Shown here: positions 52,633 to 64,000 of the stretch, piece by piece | Position numbering within the stretch: position 1 is the first letter of the stretch | How the letters are laid out: each line of letters opens with the position of its first letter | NCBI GenBank assembly: GCA_028291345.1 | Contig: JAQGIF010000136.1 | Location: 1 to 64,000, forward strand | Direction of reading: 5' to 3' | DNA length: 64,000 nucleotides | Origin: Rhodospirillales bacterium | GTDB taxonomy: Bacteria; Pseudomonadota; Alphaproteobacteria; BOG-932; Roseiterribacteraceae | The notes under the pieces: generated by a model | Seen by the model: only the letters and a program-made list of their open reading frames with translations | Database searches by the model: none | Told to the model about the DNA's origin: nothing | Made by a program: the position numbers and the translations under genes

Positions 52633-53475
52633 ATGAAATTGCTGCGCTACGGGCCGGCCGGCCGTGAAAAGCCAGGTCTACTCGATGAGGACGGCGCGAT
52701 CCGCGATCTATCCGCGATCGTTGACGACATCGCCCCCGCGACGCTTACGGCCGTCAGCCTGTCCATGCTGACGAACATCGATCCGGCAAGCTTACCCTTG
52801 GTGCATGGCGCGCCGCGCCTTGGCCCCCCGATCGCTCGTCCGGGCGCTTTCATGGCGATCGGCCTCAACTATTCGGATCATGCCGCCGAAGTCGGCGCCA
52901 AGCCGCCGCGCGAGCCCGTCCTGTTCATGAAGGGGACGCATTGCATCGTGGGGCCCAATGATGACATCCGTATTCCGCGCGGGTCGGCGAAGACGGATTG
53001 GGAGGTCGAACTGGGGGTCGTGATCGGCAAGGCGGCAAAATATGTGAGTGAGGCCGAGGCGCTGGCCCATGTCGCGGGCTATTGCACGATCAACGACGTT
53101 TCGGAACGCGCCTTCCAGACCGAGGGCACCGGGCAGTGGGTAAAGGGCAAGGCGTGCGACACATTCGGCCCGATCGGTCCCTGGCTGGTGACCGCGGACG
53201 AGGTGCCCGATCCGCAAAATCTCGACCTGTGGCTGGAGGTCGACGGCAAGCGGTATCAGAGCGGCAATACAGGGACGATGATCTTCGGCGTCGCCCATCT
53301 GATCAGTTTCCTGAGCCGGCTTTTTACGTTGCACACAGGCGACATTATCGCCACCGGGACACCCCCGGGTGTCGGCATGGGACAGAAGCCGCCGGTGTTC
53401 CTTAAGGCGGGGAGCGTTGTCCGGCTTGGGGTCAAGGGGCTAGGCGAGCAGGAATCTCGGCTGATCGCGGACTAA
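52633..53475 (+). CDS. Fumarylacetoacetate hydrolase family protein
   Basis: MKLLRYGPAGREKPGLLDEDGAIRDLS...AIGLNYSDHAAEVGAKPPREPVLFMKG...DWEVELGVVIGKAAKYV...GDIIATGTPPGVGMG. Confidence 0.95.
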   Translation: MKLLRYGPAGREKPGLLDEDGAIRDLSAIVDDIAPATLTAVSLSMLTNIDPASLPLVHGAPRLGPPIARPGAFMAIGLNYSDHAAEVGAKPPREPVLFMKGTHCIVGPNDDIRIPRGSAKTDWEVELGVVIGKAAKYVSEAEALAHVAGYCTINDVSERAFQTEGTGQWVKGKACDTFGPIGPWLVTADEVPDPQNLDLWLEVDGKRYQSGNTGTMIFGVAHLISFLSRLFTLHTGDIIATGTPPGVGMGQKPPVFLKAGSVVRLGVKGLGEQESRLIAD

Positions 53476-53744
53476 AACGCTTCGTCCAAATCGGTCAGTT
53501 CATAGAGCCAGAGGCGTTCGAGATTACGGCTATAAACAAGGACGTAGCCGTCCTCGTGCTCGTATAGCTCGTCATCGTCCTCCGGCTCGGGAATGTCATC
53601 GTCTTCGATTTCATCCAGCTTGCCGCCGACGATCTGATCAATGACCGAAGCCTCGTCCTCCTCGTCCAGCAGGTCGAGATATTCGGAGGCGTCGTCGCCT
53701 TCGGCGAAGAAGATTAGCTTCCAGTTTTCGGCTATCGTGGCCAT
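53472..53744 (-). CDS. Highly acidic small hypothetical protein (90 aa)
   Basis: MATIAENWKLIFFAEGDDASEYLDLLDEEDEASVIDQIVGGKLDEIEDDDIPEPEDDDELYEHEDGYVLVYSRNLERLWLYELTDLDEAF. Confidence 0.65.
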   Translation of the reverse strand: MATIAENWKLIFFAEGDDASEYLDLLDEEDEASVIDQIVGGKLDEIEDDDIPEPEDDDELYEHEDGYVLVYSRNLERLWLYELTDLDEAF

Positions 53745-53915
53745 TTCACGACAACTTTCCTATAAATTCCGAATCAATTTGCATCTCACGCCTGCGGCAC
53801 TTGCGTCAACCTTCCGTGACAACGGATTTGGAACAGATTTGTTCTGGAATCGATAGCGCTGGCGTTCAAGCCGCTTTCGTCACACTCTGCTACTATCGAA
53901 CTACTCGACGAGCCA

Positions 53916-54728
53916 ATGCCAAAAACTCAGCAGCCCTCAAGCGCCGAGCCCACGCCGGCGATCGCACGGATCAGCCGCGAGGAATATACCAAGCTGTTGA
54001 TCAAGCTGCAGATTGAACTGGTGAAGCTGCAGCGCGACGTCATCGAGAACAACCGCAAAATTCTGATAATACTCGAGGGCCGCGACGGAGCTGGCAAGGA
54101 CGGGACGATCAAGCGCATAATCAAGCATCTCAGCCCCCGGGAAACCCGGGTGGTGGCGCTGCCGAAGCCCTCGGACCGCGAGGCCTCGCAGTGGTATTTT
54201 CAGCGCTATATCGGGCAACTGCCCGCCGCCCAGGAACTGGTCCTGTACAATCGAAGCTGGTACAATCGCGCCGGCGTAGAGCATGTGATGGGGTTTTGCA
54301 GTGACGCGCAATATGAGGAATTCATGACAACCGTCGTGGATCTGGAGGCGCTGCTGATCCGTTCGAGCATCACGATCGTGAAATACTATCTTGACATCAG
54401 CCGTGACGAGCAGAAGAAGCGCCTGAAAGCGCGACGTGAGAGCCCCCTGAAAAGCTGGAAAGTCAGTCCGATCGACGCCCAGGCGACGCATAAATGGAAG
54501 GCTTACAGCCATGCCCGCAATGCGATGTTCGCGCGAACCCATACGATCATTTCCCCCTGGATCGTGGTGCGGGCCGACGACAAGCGCCAGGCGCGGCTCA
54601 ATCTCATCCGCGATCTACTTGTAAGAGTGACCTATCCCGGCGCCGATGAAGATCTCTTAACGCCCAATCCAAATATCGTCTTCGCTTATGATGACAGTTA
54701 TCTGCATAATGGCATGATCGCACCGTAG
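53916..54728 (+). CDS. ppk2: Polyphosphate kinase 2
   Basis: 270 aa; ILEGRDGAGKDGTIKRIIKHLSPRETRVVALPKPSDREASQWYFQRYIGQLPA; YNRSWYNRAGVEHVMGFC. Confidence 0.96.
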   Translation: MPKTQQPSSAEPTPAIARISREEYTKLLIKLQIELVKLQRDVIENNRKILIILEGRDGAGKDGTIKRIIKHLSPRETRVVALPKPSDREASQWYFQRYIGQLPAAQELVLYNRSWYNRAGVEHVMGFCSDAQYEEFMTTVVDLEALLIRSSITIVKYYLDISRDEQKKRLKARRESPLKSWKVSPIDAQATHKWKAYSHARNAMFARTHTIISPWIVVRADDKRQARLNLIRDLLVRVTYPGADEDLLTPNPNIVFAYDDSYLHNGMIAP

Positions 54729-54740
54729 GAATATTGCATC

Positions 54741-55223
54741 ATGAAACTTGTGACATCCGGGAGAACGGCTCCGCTCACGCGCATCATTCTCGGCGTGGCG
54801 GCAACATTGATGATGCTGGCGTTCGCCGCCAATCCCACCTTGGCGCAAAAACGCGGCGGAGGTGGACCGACACGCTCGCGCCTACTGCTGGTTTTCGCGC
54901 CCGATGAAAGCAACAAGTCTCTCACCGATCAGTACAGCCGGCTCCAGCGCGATTCCGGCGCGATCGATTCGGAAGATGTAGACGTCATCTATGTGATCGG
55001 CGATCACATGGTGAAGCTGCCCCCGCCCGATATGAAGACTGTATCAGGCGACGAAATGCGCAAGCATTACCATGTCGATGCCACCGGCTTCCGGGTCGTA
55101 CTCGTCGGCGGCGACGGCTGGGAAAAGGCGCGCTGGAGCGAGCCGACCGACGCGAAAAAAATCCTGAGCCGCGCGGCTGACATGCCGAAGCCGAAATCCG
55201 CACTGGACGACGAAAAGCATTAG
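54741..55223 (+). CDS. DUF4174-type exported protein
   Basis: N-terminal signal/TM, then RSRLLLVFAPDESNKSLTDQYSRLQRDSGAIDSEDVDVIYVIGD...VVLVGGDGWEKARWSEPT. Confidence 0.75.
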   Translation: MKLVTSGRTAPLTRIILGVAATLMMLAFAANPTLAQKRGGGGPTRSRLLLVFAPDESNKSLTDQYSRLQRDSGAIDSEDVDVIYVIGDHMVKLPPPDMKTVSGDEMRKHYHVDATGFRVVLVGGDGWEKARWSEPTDAKKILSRAADMPKPKSALDDEKH

Positions 55224-55282
55224 ATCTATCGAAGAGATCGAAGCGTGTCCGCGGGACTGTGAGCCGCTTCGATCTCAACCCA

Positions 55283-57230
<1,948 letters not shown>

Positions 57231-57519
57231 TGCGCCCTCCTGGATCGATATTGAGGATTGAAATATTGGCACCCGACGTCGGACGCCGATTTTCTTGTGA
57301 GGTGGGCAGTGCTGCCGGATCCTGCAAGACGGCTTAGGTGGTGTGTCGAGAAGCTAATAGAGCAGGCGATACAGGGCAGGCGTCTTATCGATCCGCCTGG
57401 CCGGTTTGGGGCGCAATTTGATCAGCTGCGCACTCCCATCTTCGGGGTTCCGCGACGCCTATATAATAAAAGCGGCGCCCCTCGAGACACCGCTTTCGTT
57501 AGCAATCTGGCGAATCCGG

Positions 57520-57876
57520 TTACCGGATCGGGATCGTGACGTTGAAACCACCATACGGCGCATAATATGGCGCGCCATAATATGCCGGCGGATAATAGGC
57601 CGGGGGATAGTAGACGCGCGGCCGGGGCGGGTAATAGTAGGCTGGCGGCGGGTAAACGCCGAAGCCTAGCCCGACACGCGGTCCGTACCAGCCGTGATCC
57701 CAGCCACGGTTCCAGCCGTGATCCCAGCCACGGTTCCAGCCATGATGCCGGCCATGATGCCAGCCATCCGCCTTCGCGGGGGACGATGTCGCGCCGGCCA
57801 CCGCGACGCCGAGCACGGACGCGGCCAATATGACAGCCAGATGTTTACCAAACGCTTTACCATTCGAAGAAAGCAT
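57520..57876 (-). CDS. Small exported His/Trp/Tyr/Pro-rich protein
   Basis: MLSSNGKAFGKHLAVILAASVLGVAVAGATSSPAKADGWHHGRHHGWNRGWDHGWNRGWDHGWYG...GGFNVTIPIR. Confidence 0.75.
   Translation of the reverse strand: MLSSNGKAFGKHLAVILAASVLGVAVAGATSSPAKADGWHHGRHHGWNRGWDHGWNRGWDHGWYGPRVGLGFGVYPPPAYYYPPRPRVYYPPAYYPPAYYGAPYYAPYGGFNVTIPIR
57688..57759. repeat. 24-bp tandem repeat within CDS (2 perfect + 1 degenerate copy)
   Basis: CCAGCCGTGATCCCAGCCACGGTT at 57688 and 57712; degenerate copy at 57736; encodes GWNRGWDH. Confidence 0.9.
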
Positions 57877-58073
57877 CGCCGCCTCCAATTATCTTGCAGG
57901 AGCCGAACCCCTGTCGGTTTCAATATTGGGACCGATCATGTCAAAAAACGGGCGATTCGAAGGTATGTTCCGGGCGCCACCCTGCGCGAAACGGAACGGG
58001 GGGCACGACGTCGAAACGATGCCCCCGCCGATCGATCTACCCGATTGACAACTTTGACTTATCGAATCGATCC

Positions 58074-58415
58074 TTATCGAACCGGGATCGTGATATTGAA
58101 CGAGCCCGGATAGTAGCCCTGATACTGGTGCGGGTAGTGGACCCGTGGCGCGGCGTAATAGCCGTCGTCATAGCGGTGACGTTCCCGCCATTCGTGATGA
58201 CGCCATGCCTCGTGTTCACGCCCCCGATACCAGTCGTGGTTGCGATAGTCTTCTCGAACCCGATAGGGGTATCCCCTCTGGTCGCGCGCCCAACCATCGG
58301 CCTTCGCCGAGGGGGCCAGGGCGGCACCGGCGACGACGGTTCCCAACGCAACCGCGCCCAGGACCATCCGCCAAGTGCACCCCTTGCCCAAACCTCTGTC
58401 CGCTTCCCAGACCAT
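58074..58415 (-). CDS. Small exported protein, paralog of 57520-57876
   Basis: MVWEADRGLGKGCTWRMVLGAVALGTVVAGAALAPSAKADGW...YYPGSFNITIPVR; shares SxxKADGW and FN[VI]TIP[IV]R. Confidence 0.72.
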   Translation of the reverse strand: MVWEADRGLGKGCTWRMVLGAVALGTVVAGAALAPSAKADGWARDQRGYPYRVREDYRNHDWYRGREHEAWRHHEWRERHRYDDGYYAAPRVHYPHQYQGYYPGSFNITIPVR

Positions 58416-58594
58416 GATTGCCTCCATTTCACATCGGAACTTGATCGTCCTCAATTATGGATTTGGGGAGCGATCATGGCAGAAAGGGGGCTTTTCCAGG
58501 GTATTATGAAGCCGGGATCGGATGAAGGATTTCTAACGCGATCGGACGGCGCAGGGTCTTGCGTTAAGCGGAGGCGCGCGCCATAAGCAGGGTC

Positions 58595-58789
58595 ATGGCA
58601 AAAACCGGTAACATGGTTACTCAAGCGGAGTGGGAGGGTGCGGAAGCCGCCAGTTCAGGGCGGGGCCGCAGCACGAATCCTTTTCCGCAGTCGGACATCA
58701 ATTCCCGGAACGAGTGGTTCAAGGGTTACGATCAGAAGATCGAACAGATGTCGCGGCTGGAGCGGAAACCCCGCCTGCGGGATTTCTGA
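58595..58789 (+). CDS. Small Rmf/CrpP-like protein (64 aa)
   Basis: MAKTGNMVTQAEWEGAEAASSGRGRSTNPFPQSDINSRNEWFKGYDQKIEQM; G-x-A...G...NP[FY]...R..W..G[YW] pattern recalls ribosome modulation factor family. Confidence 0.6.
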   Translation: MAKTGNMVTQAEWEGAEAASSGRGRSTNPFPQSDINSRNEWFKGYDQKIEQMSRLERKPRLRDF

Positions 58790-58809
58790 CCCAGCCCGGC
58801 GGACCGGCG

Positions 58810-60243
58810 CTAAGCGGCCGTTCCGCCCACCGTAATCCCATCCATCCTGAGCGTCGGCTGACCGACGCCGACCGGTACGCCCTGTCCATCCTTGCCGCAG
58901 GTGCCGATGCCGTCATCCAGCTTCAGATCGTTGCCGATCATGCTGATCTTCTTCAAATCCTCGGGGCCGTTTCCGATCAAGGTCGCGCCCTTGACCGCCG
59001 GCCCGATCTTGCCGTTTTCGATCAGATAGGCCTCGGTCATGCTGAAAACATATTTGCCAGAGGTGATATCGACCTGCCCGCCGCCGAAATTGACGGCATA
59101 GAGACCGTTCTTCACCGACGCCAATATCTCCCCCGGGTCGCGCTTGCCGCCCAGCATGTAGGTATTGGTCATGCGCGGCATCGGCGCATGGGCGTAAGAC
59201 TGCCGCCGGCCGTTCCCCGTCGGGCGCATATTCATCAGCCGGGCATTCAGCCGATCCTGCATAAGGCCGACCAGTATGCCATCCTCGATCAGGGTGGTGC
59301 AGTTGCTGGGCGTGCCCTCGTCGTCGATTGTCAGCGAGCCGCGGCGGTTTTCTATCGTGCCGTCATCCACTACGGTGACGCCCGGCGCCGCAACCCGTTC
59401 GCCCATCAGCCCGGCGAACGCCGACGTCTTCTTGCGGTTGAAATCGCCCTCCAGCCCATGGCCGATCGCCTCGTGCAGCATGACGCCAGGCCAGCCCGGC
59501 CCGAGAACGACGGTCATCTCCCCAGCCGGCGCAGGGACCGAGTCCAGATTGACCAGCGCCTCGCGCAGCGCATTGTCGACCGCGCGGCGCCAATTCCCCT
59601 CCTCGAAGAACTCGCCATAGGTGCGCCGGCCGCCGGTACCGTAGCTGCCGGTTTCCTGGCGGTCGCCCTCGCCGACCATGATCGTGACATTGAGCCGAAC
59701 CATCGGCCGGATGTCGGCCATACGGTGGCCGTCCGGGCGGATGATCGATACGGCCTGCCATGAGCCGGCAACCGAGGCCATGACCTGACGCACCCGGGGA
59801 TCCTTGGCCCGGGCATAGGCGTCTATCTCGGCCAACAGCTTCACCTTGGCCTCGAACGGCTCGAGCCCTAGCGGGTTCTCGTCGATATAAAGCTGGCGGT
59901 TGGTGCCCGGAGGGCTGGCGGCAACGCTGCCGCCGTAACCGGCCTGGACCGCCCGCACCGTTTCAGCCGCGCGCTTCAGCGCCGGCTCGGACAGGTCGGC
60001 GGCATGGGCATAGCCCTGCATCTCGCCGACCACGGCGCGCAGGCCGAAGCCCTGGCTGGTATCGAAGCTGGCACTCTTGAGCCGTCCGTCGTCCCAGGCC
60101 AGCGCCTCCGACTGGCTATATTCCAGGAAAAGCTCGCCATCGTCGGAGTTGGCGAGCGCGTTCGCGGCAATCCCTTCGACTCGGCTCAGATCCAATCCGG
60201 CCTTGTCGAAGAATATCTTATCGGTGCGATCGAGAGCGGTCAT
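58810..60243 (-). CDS. tldD: Metalloprotease TldD
   Basis: 477 aa; VVLGPGWPGVMLHEAIGHGLEGDFNRKKTSAFAG (HEAIGHGLE); GGGQVDITSGKYVFSMTEAYLIENGKIG. Confidence 0.96.
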   Translation of the reverse strand: MTALDRTDKIFFDKAGLDLSRVEGIAANALANSDDGELFLEYSQSEALAWDDGRLKSASFDTSQGFGLRAVVGEMQGYAHAADLSEPALKRAAETVRAVQAGYGGSVAASPPGTNRQLYIDENPLGLEPFEAKVKLLAEIDAYARAKDPRVRQVMASVAGSWQAVSIIRPDGHRMADIRPMVRLNVTIMVGEGDRQETGSYGTGGRRTYGEFFEEGNWRRAVDNALREALVNLDSVPAPAGEMTVVLGPGWPGVMLHEAIGHGLEGDFNRKKTSAFAGLMGERVAAPGVTVVDDGTIENRRGSLTIDDEGTPSNCTTLIEDGILVGLMQDRLNARLMNMRPTGNGRRQSYAHAPMPRMTNTYMLGGKRDPGEILASVKNGLYAVNFGGGQVDITSGKYVFSMTEAYLIENGKIGPAVKGATLIGNGPEDLKKISMIGNDLKLDDGIGTCGKDGQGVPVGVGQPTLRMDGITVGGTAA

Positions 60244-60402
60244 AGGACTTCCTGCCGGGCTTGTGGGGCGCTATAGGGCTGACATGGGGAGGTTGCGACG
60301 ATTTTGCAGCGGGCGCCCCAGGCTTCGCGGTTGTAACAAGTCACCGCCGCCCTGTAGAGTGCGGCCGGCCCAGGGTATAGGGCCTTCTGCTTTCGGCCAA
60401 GC

Positions 60403-61437
60403 ATGGCCAGCCTAGCTATGGATGGGATAATGATGGGTCCGCTTGGCCTATGGAAGAATTTGCGCCTCGTAAAGGATTTGCGCTTCGTAAAGACGCGGAT
60501 GGTGGGCTTGATGGTCGCGCTGGCCGCTGTTCTGGCGGGTGCACCGCTTTCGTCGGTCCTGGCCGTGGAGAGCACGGGCGCCCCGGTGCCGTGGCAGCTC
60601 GACCTGCCGAAAGGCGCAACGGTCATCCAACGGCAATTGTTCAGTTTTCACCAGGAATTGCTAATCATCATCACAGCAATCACGATTTTCGTATTCGTGC
60701 TGCTGGCTTATGTCGCGATCCGGTATCGCAAGGCCGCCAGCCCGACCCCCTCGCGCACGACGCATAATTTCACGATCGAGGTGATTTGGACCGTCGTTCC
60801 GGTGCTGATCCTGGCGGTCATCGCCTTCCCGTCCTTCAAGCTGCTCTATTACATGGACCGGGCCGAAAAGCCGGAAATGACGCTGAAGGTCACCGGGCAT
60901 CAATGGTATTGGAATTATGAGCTGCCCGAGCAGAAGGTCGAGGAATTCTCCAGCAACCTGATCCCCGACGATAAGATCAGCGGCAACCAGATCCGCCTGC
61001 TGTCGGTGGACTATCCGCTGGTCGTCCCGGTCGACACCACGATCCAGATCCTGCTGAACGGCGCGGATGTCATCCATTCTTGGCTGGTGACCGATCTCGG
61101 CGTGCAGAAATCGGCTTTTCCAGGCCGCACCAACGAAACCTGGATGAAGATCGACAAGGAGGGCACCTATTATGGCCAATGCACGCAGATTTGCGGTGAC
61201 CGGCATGGCTATATGCCGATCGAAGTGCGTGCGGTCTCGAAGGAGAAATTCGCGCAATGGACCGACCTGGTCCTGCACTCGACCGCCAAGGACAAGATGC
61301 GTGACGCGAATGAGAAAGTGCTGGGGCTAAGCTACGGCTGGATGGATTCGCCCTCCAAGACCGCCCAGATCGCCCACCCCGTTGCAGCATCGGCGGTCGC
61401 CGCCACATCCGCTTCCAGCGTGACTGCCAGCCGGTAG
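60403..61437 (+). CDS. coxB: Cytochrome c oxidase subunit II (exact start uncertain)
   Basis: HNFTIEVIWTVVPVLILAVIAFPSFKLLYYMDRAEKPEMTLKVTGHQWYWNYELPE; CuA site QCTQICGDRHGYMPIEVR. Confidence 0.95.
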   Translation: MASLAMDGIMMGPLGLWKNLRLVKDLRFVKTRMVGLMVALAAVLAGAPLSSVLAVESTGAPVPWQLDLPKGATVIQRQLFSFHQELLIIITAITIFVFVLLAYVAIRYRKAASPTPSRTTHNFTIEVIWTVVPVLILAVIAFPSFKLLYYMDRAEKPEMTLKVTGHQWYWNYELPEQKVEEFSSNLIPDDKISGNQIRLLSVDYPLVVPVDTTIQILLNGADVIHSWLVTDLGVQKSAFPGRTNETWMKIDKEGTYYGQCTQICGDRHGYMPIEVRAVSKEKFAQWTDLVLHSTAKDKMRDANEKVLGLSYGWMDSPSKTAQIAHPVAASAVAATSASSVTASR

Positions 61438-61464
61438 GAATACCGGCGACTATCAAAAGTTTGA

Positions 61465-63123
<1,659 letters not shown>

Positions 63124-63126
63124 TCG

Positions 63127-64000
63127 ATGGTTGATATGACCGCTTCGCCCAGCCTCACGGCTGGGCAGGAGCAATTTTCCGGCGCACTGCCGAGCGACTA
63201 CATTACCCTGTTGAAACCCAGGGTGATGTTTCTCGTTGTCTTCACCGGCCTTGCCGGGCTAGTCGCTGCGCCGACCTCGATGAATCCGATTCTGGCAGCG
63301 GTGGCCATCCTGTCGATCGCGCTGGCGACCGGCGGAGCCGGCGCCGTCAACATGTGGTACGACCGCGACATCGACGCGATCATGGAGCGCACGCGCGCCC
63401 GTCCAATCCCGATGGGGGTGATCGAACCTTCCAACGCCCTGGCCTTCGGCACGATCATCACCATCGCCGCCATCTGCATGATGGGCCTTGCGGTCAACTG
63501 GCTCTCCGCCGGCATCCTCGCCGCCGCATCCTTTACCTATATTTTCGTCTACACCGTGTGGCTGAAGCGCCGCACGCCGCAGAACATCGTCATCGGCGGC
63601 GCCGCCGGCGCCTTCCCGCCGATGATCGGCTGGGCCGCCGCGACCGACCATGTCGGACCGACCGCGATCTCGCTATTTCTGATCACCTTCTTTTGGACGC
63701 CGCCGCATTTCTGGGCGCTGTCGCTCTATCGCTGCGGCGATTATGCCCGCGCCGGCATCCCGATGATGTCGGTCACCGCCGGCCCCAAGAGCACCAAGCG
63801 CCAGATACTGGCCTATACGCTGCTGCTGTTCCCGTTCGGCGTCGCGCCCTATTTCCTCGGCGCCGCCGGACCCATCTATCTTGCCGGCAGCAGCCTGCTG
63901 GGCCTGTTGTTCATCGCGGCCGCCATCGCCGTGCTGCGCGACGAGACCGAAAAGTCCGCCAAGCGCATGTTTGGCTTTTCGATCCTGTATCTGTTCCTGA
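63127..64000 (+). CDS. ctaB: Protoheme IX farnesyltransferase, 3' end truncated by window edge
   Basis: MVDMTASPSLTAGQEQFSGALPSDYITLLKPRVMFLVVFTGLAG...NMWYDRDIDAIMERTRARPIP; open to the window end. Confidence 0.95.
   Translation, partial: MVDMTASPSLTAGQEQFSGALPSDYITLLKPRVMFLVVFTGLAGLVAAPTSMNPILAAVAILSIALATGGAGAVNMWYDRDIDAIMERTRARPIPMGVIEPSNALAFGTIITIAAICMMGLAVNWLSAGILAAASFTYIFVYTVWLKRRTPQNIVIGGAAGAFPPMIGWAAATDHVGPTAISLFLITFFWTPPHFWALSLYRCGDYARAGIPMMSVTAGPKSTKRQILAYTLLLFPFGVAPYFLGAAGPIYLAGSSLLGLLFIAAAIAVLRDETEKSAKRMFGFSILYLFL

Noticed and set aside
57231-57340. CIRCE element or clear RpoH promoter upstream of groES
   Set aside because: No TTAGCACTC inverted repeat found; a CTTGCA-N16-CCCACCT arrangement on the reverse strand is too weak a match to call.
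60458-60494. 18-nt imperfect tandem repeat in coxB (LRLVKDLRFVK)
   Set aside because: Local slippage in the signal/leader region of a standard gene; start site ambiguity is the only consequence.

Overview
The window is chromosomal, GC-rich and alphaproteobacterial, with Sphingomonadales-like gene content (taxon inferred). No phage, IS element, CRISPR array, rRNA or tRNA was recognised by eye. From left to right it contains: lpdA (truncated by the window edge)-GNAT-cupin-pdhC-pdhB-pdhA, ftsB and eno; a NarX/UhpB-like two-component system beside a TonB-dependent receptor (TBDR); bfd-bfr; a flavoprotein and an SDR; pyrG, secG, tpiA, a TerB-like gene and a CPA antiporter; ppiD-trpE-trpG-trpD-trpC; a frameshifted PAS/histidine-kinase pseudogene; a GH15 enzyme; a hybrid kinase; xfp-ackA; a transglutaminase-like protein; an ArsR/SRPBCC operon; a fecI-fecR/TBDR pair locus; MFS, GST and FAH-family genes; ppk2, DUF4174 and a second groESL; two small exported paralogs and an Rmf/CrpP-like small protein; tldD; and coxB-coxA-ctaB (ctaB runs off the end). 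The best candidate for something undescribed is the 42.6-50 kb locus. It holds two tandem paralogous TBDRs that have diverged by terminal domains: one has an N-terminal STN signalling domain, and the other lacks STN but carries an OmpA-like peptidoglycan-binding domain fused directly after the barrel. They lie divergent to fecI/fecR. Secondary candidates are the 57.5-58.8 kb small-protein cluster next to groESL2/ppk2 and the paired palindromes at the arsR start codon. All calls come from reading the sequence and the supplied ORF track; no searches were run.
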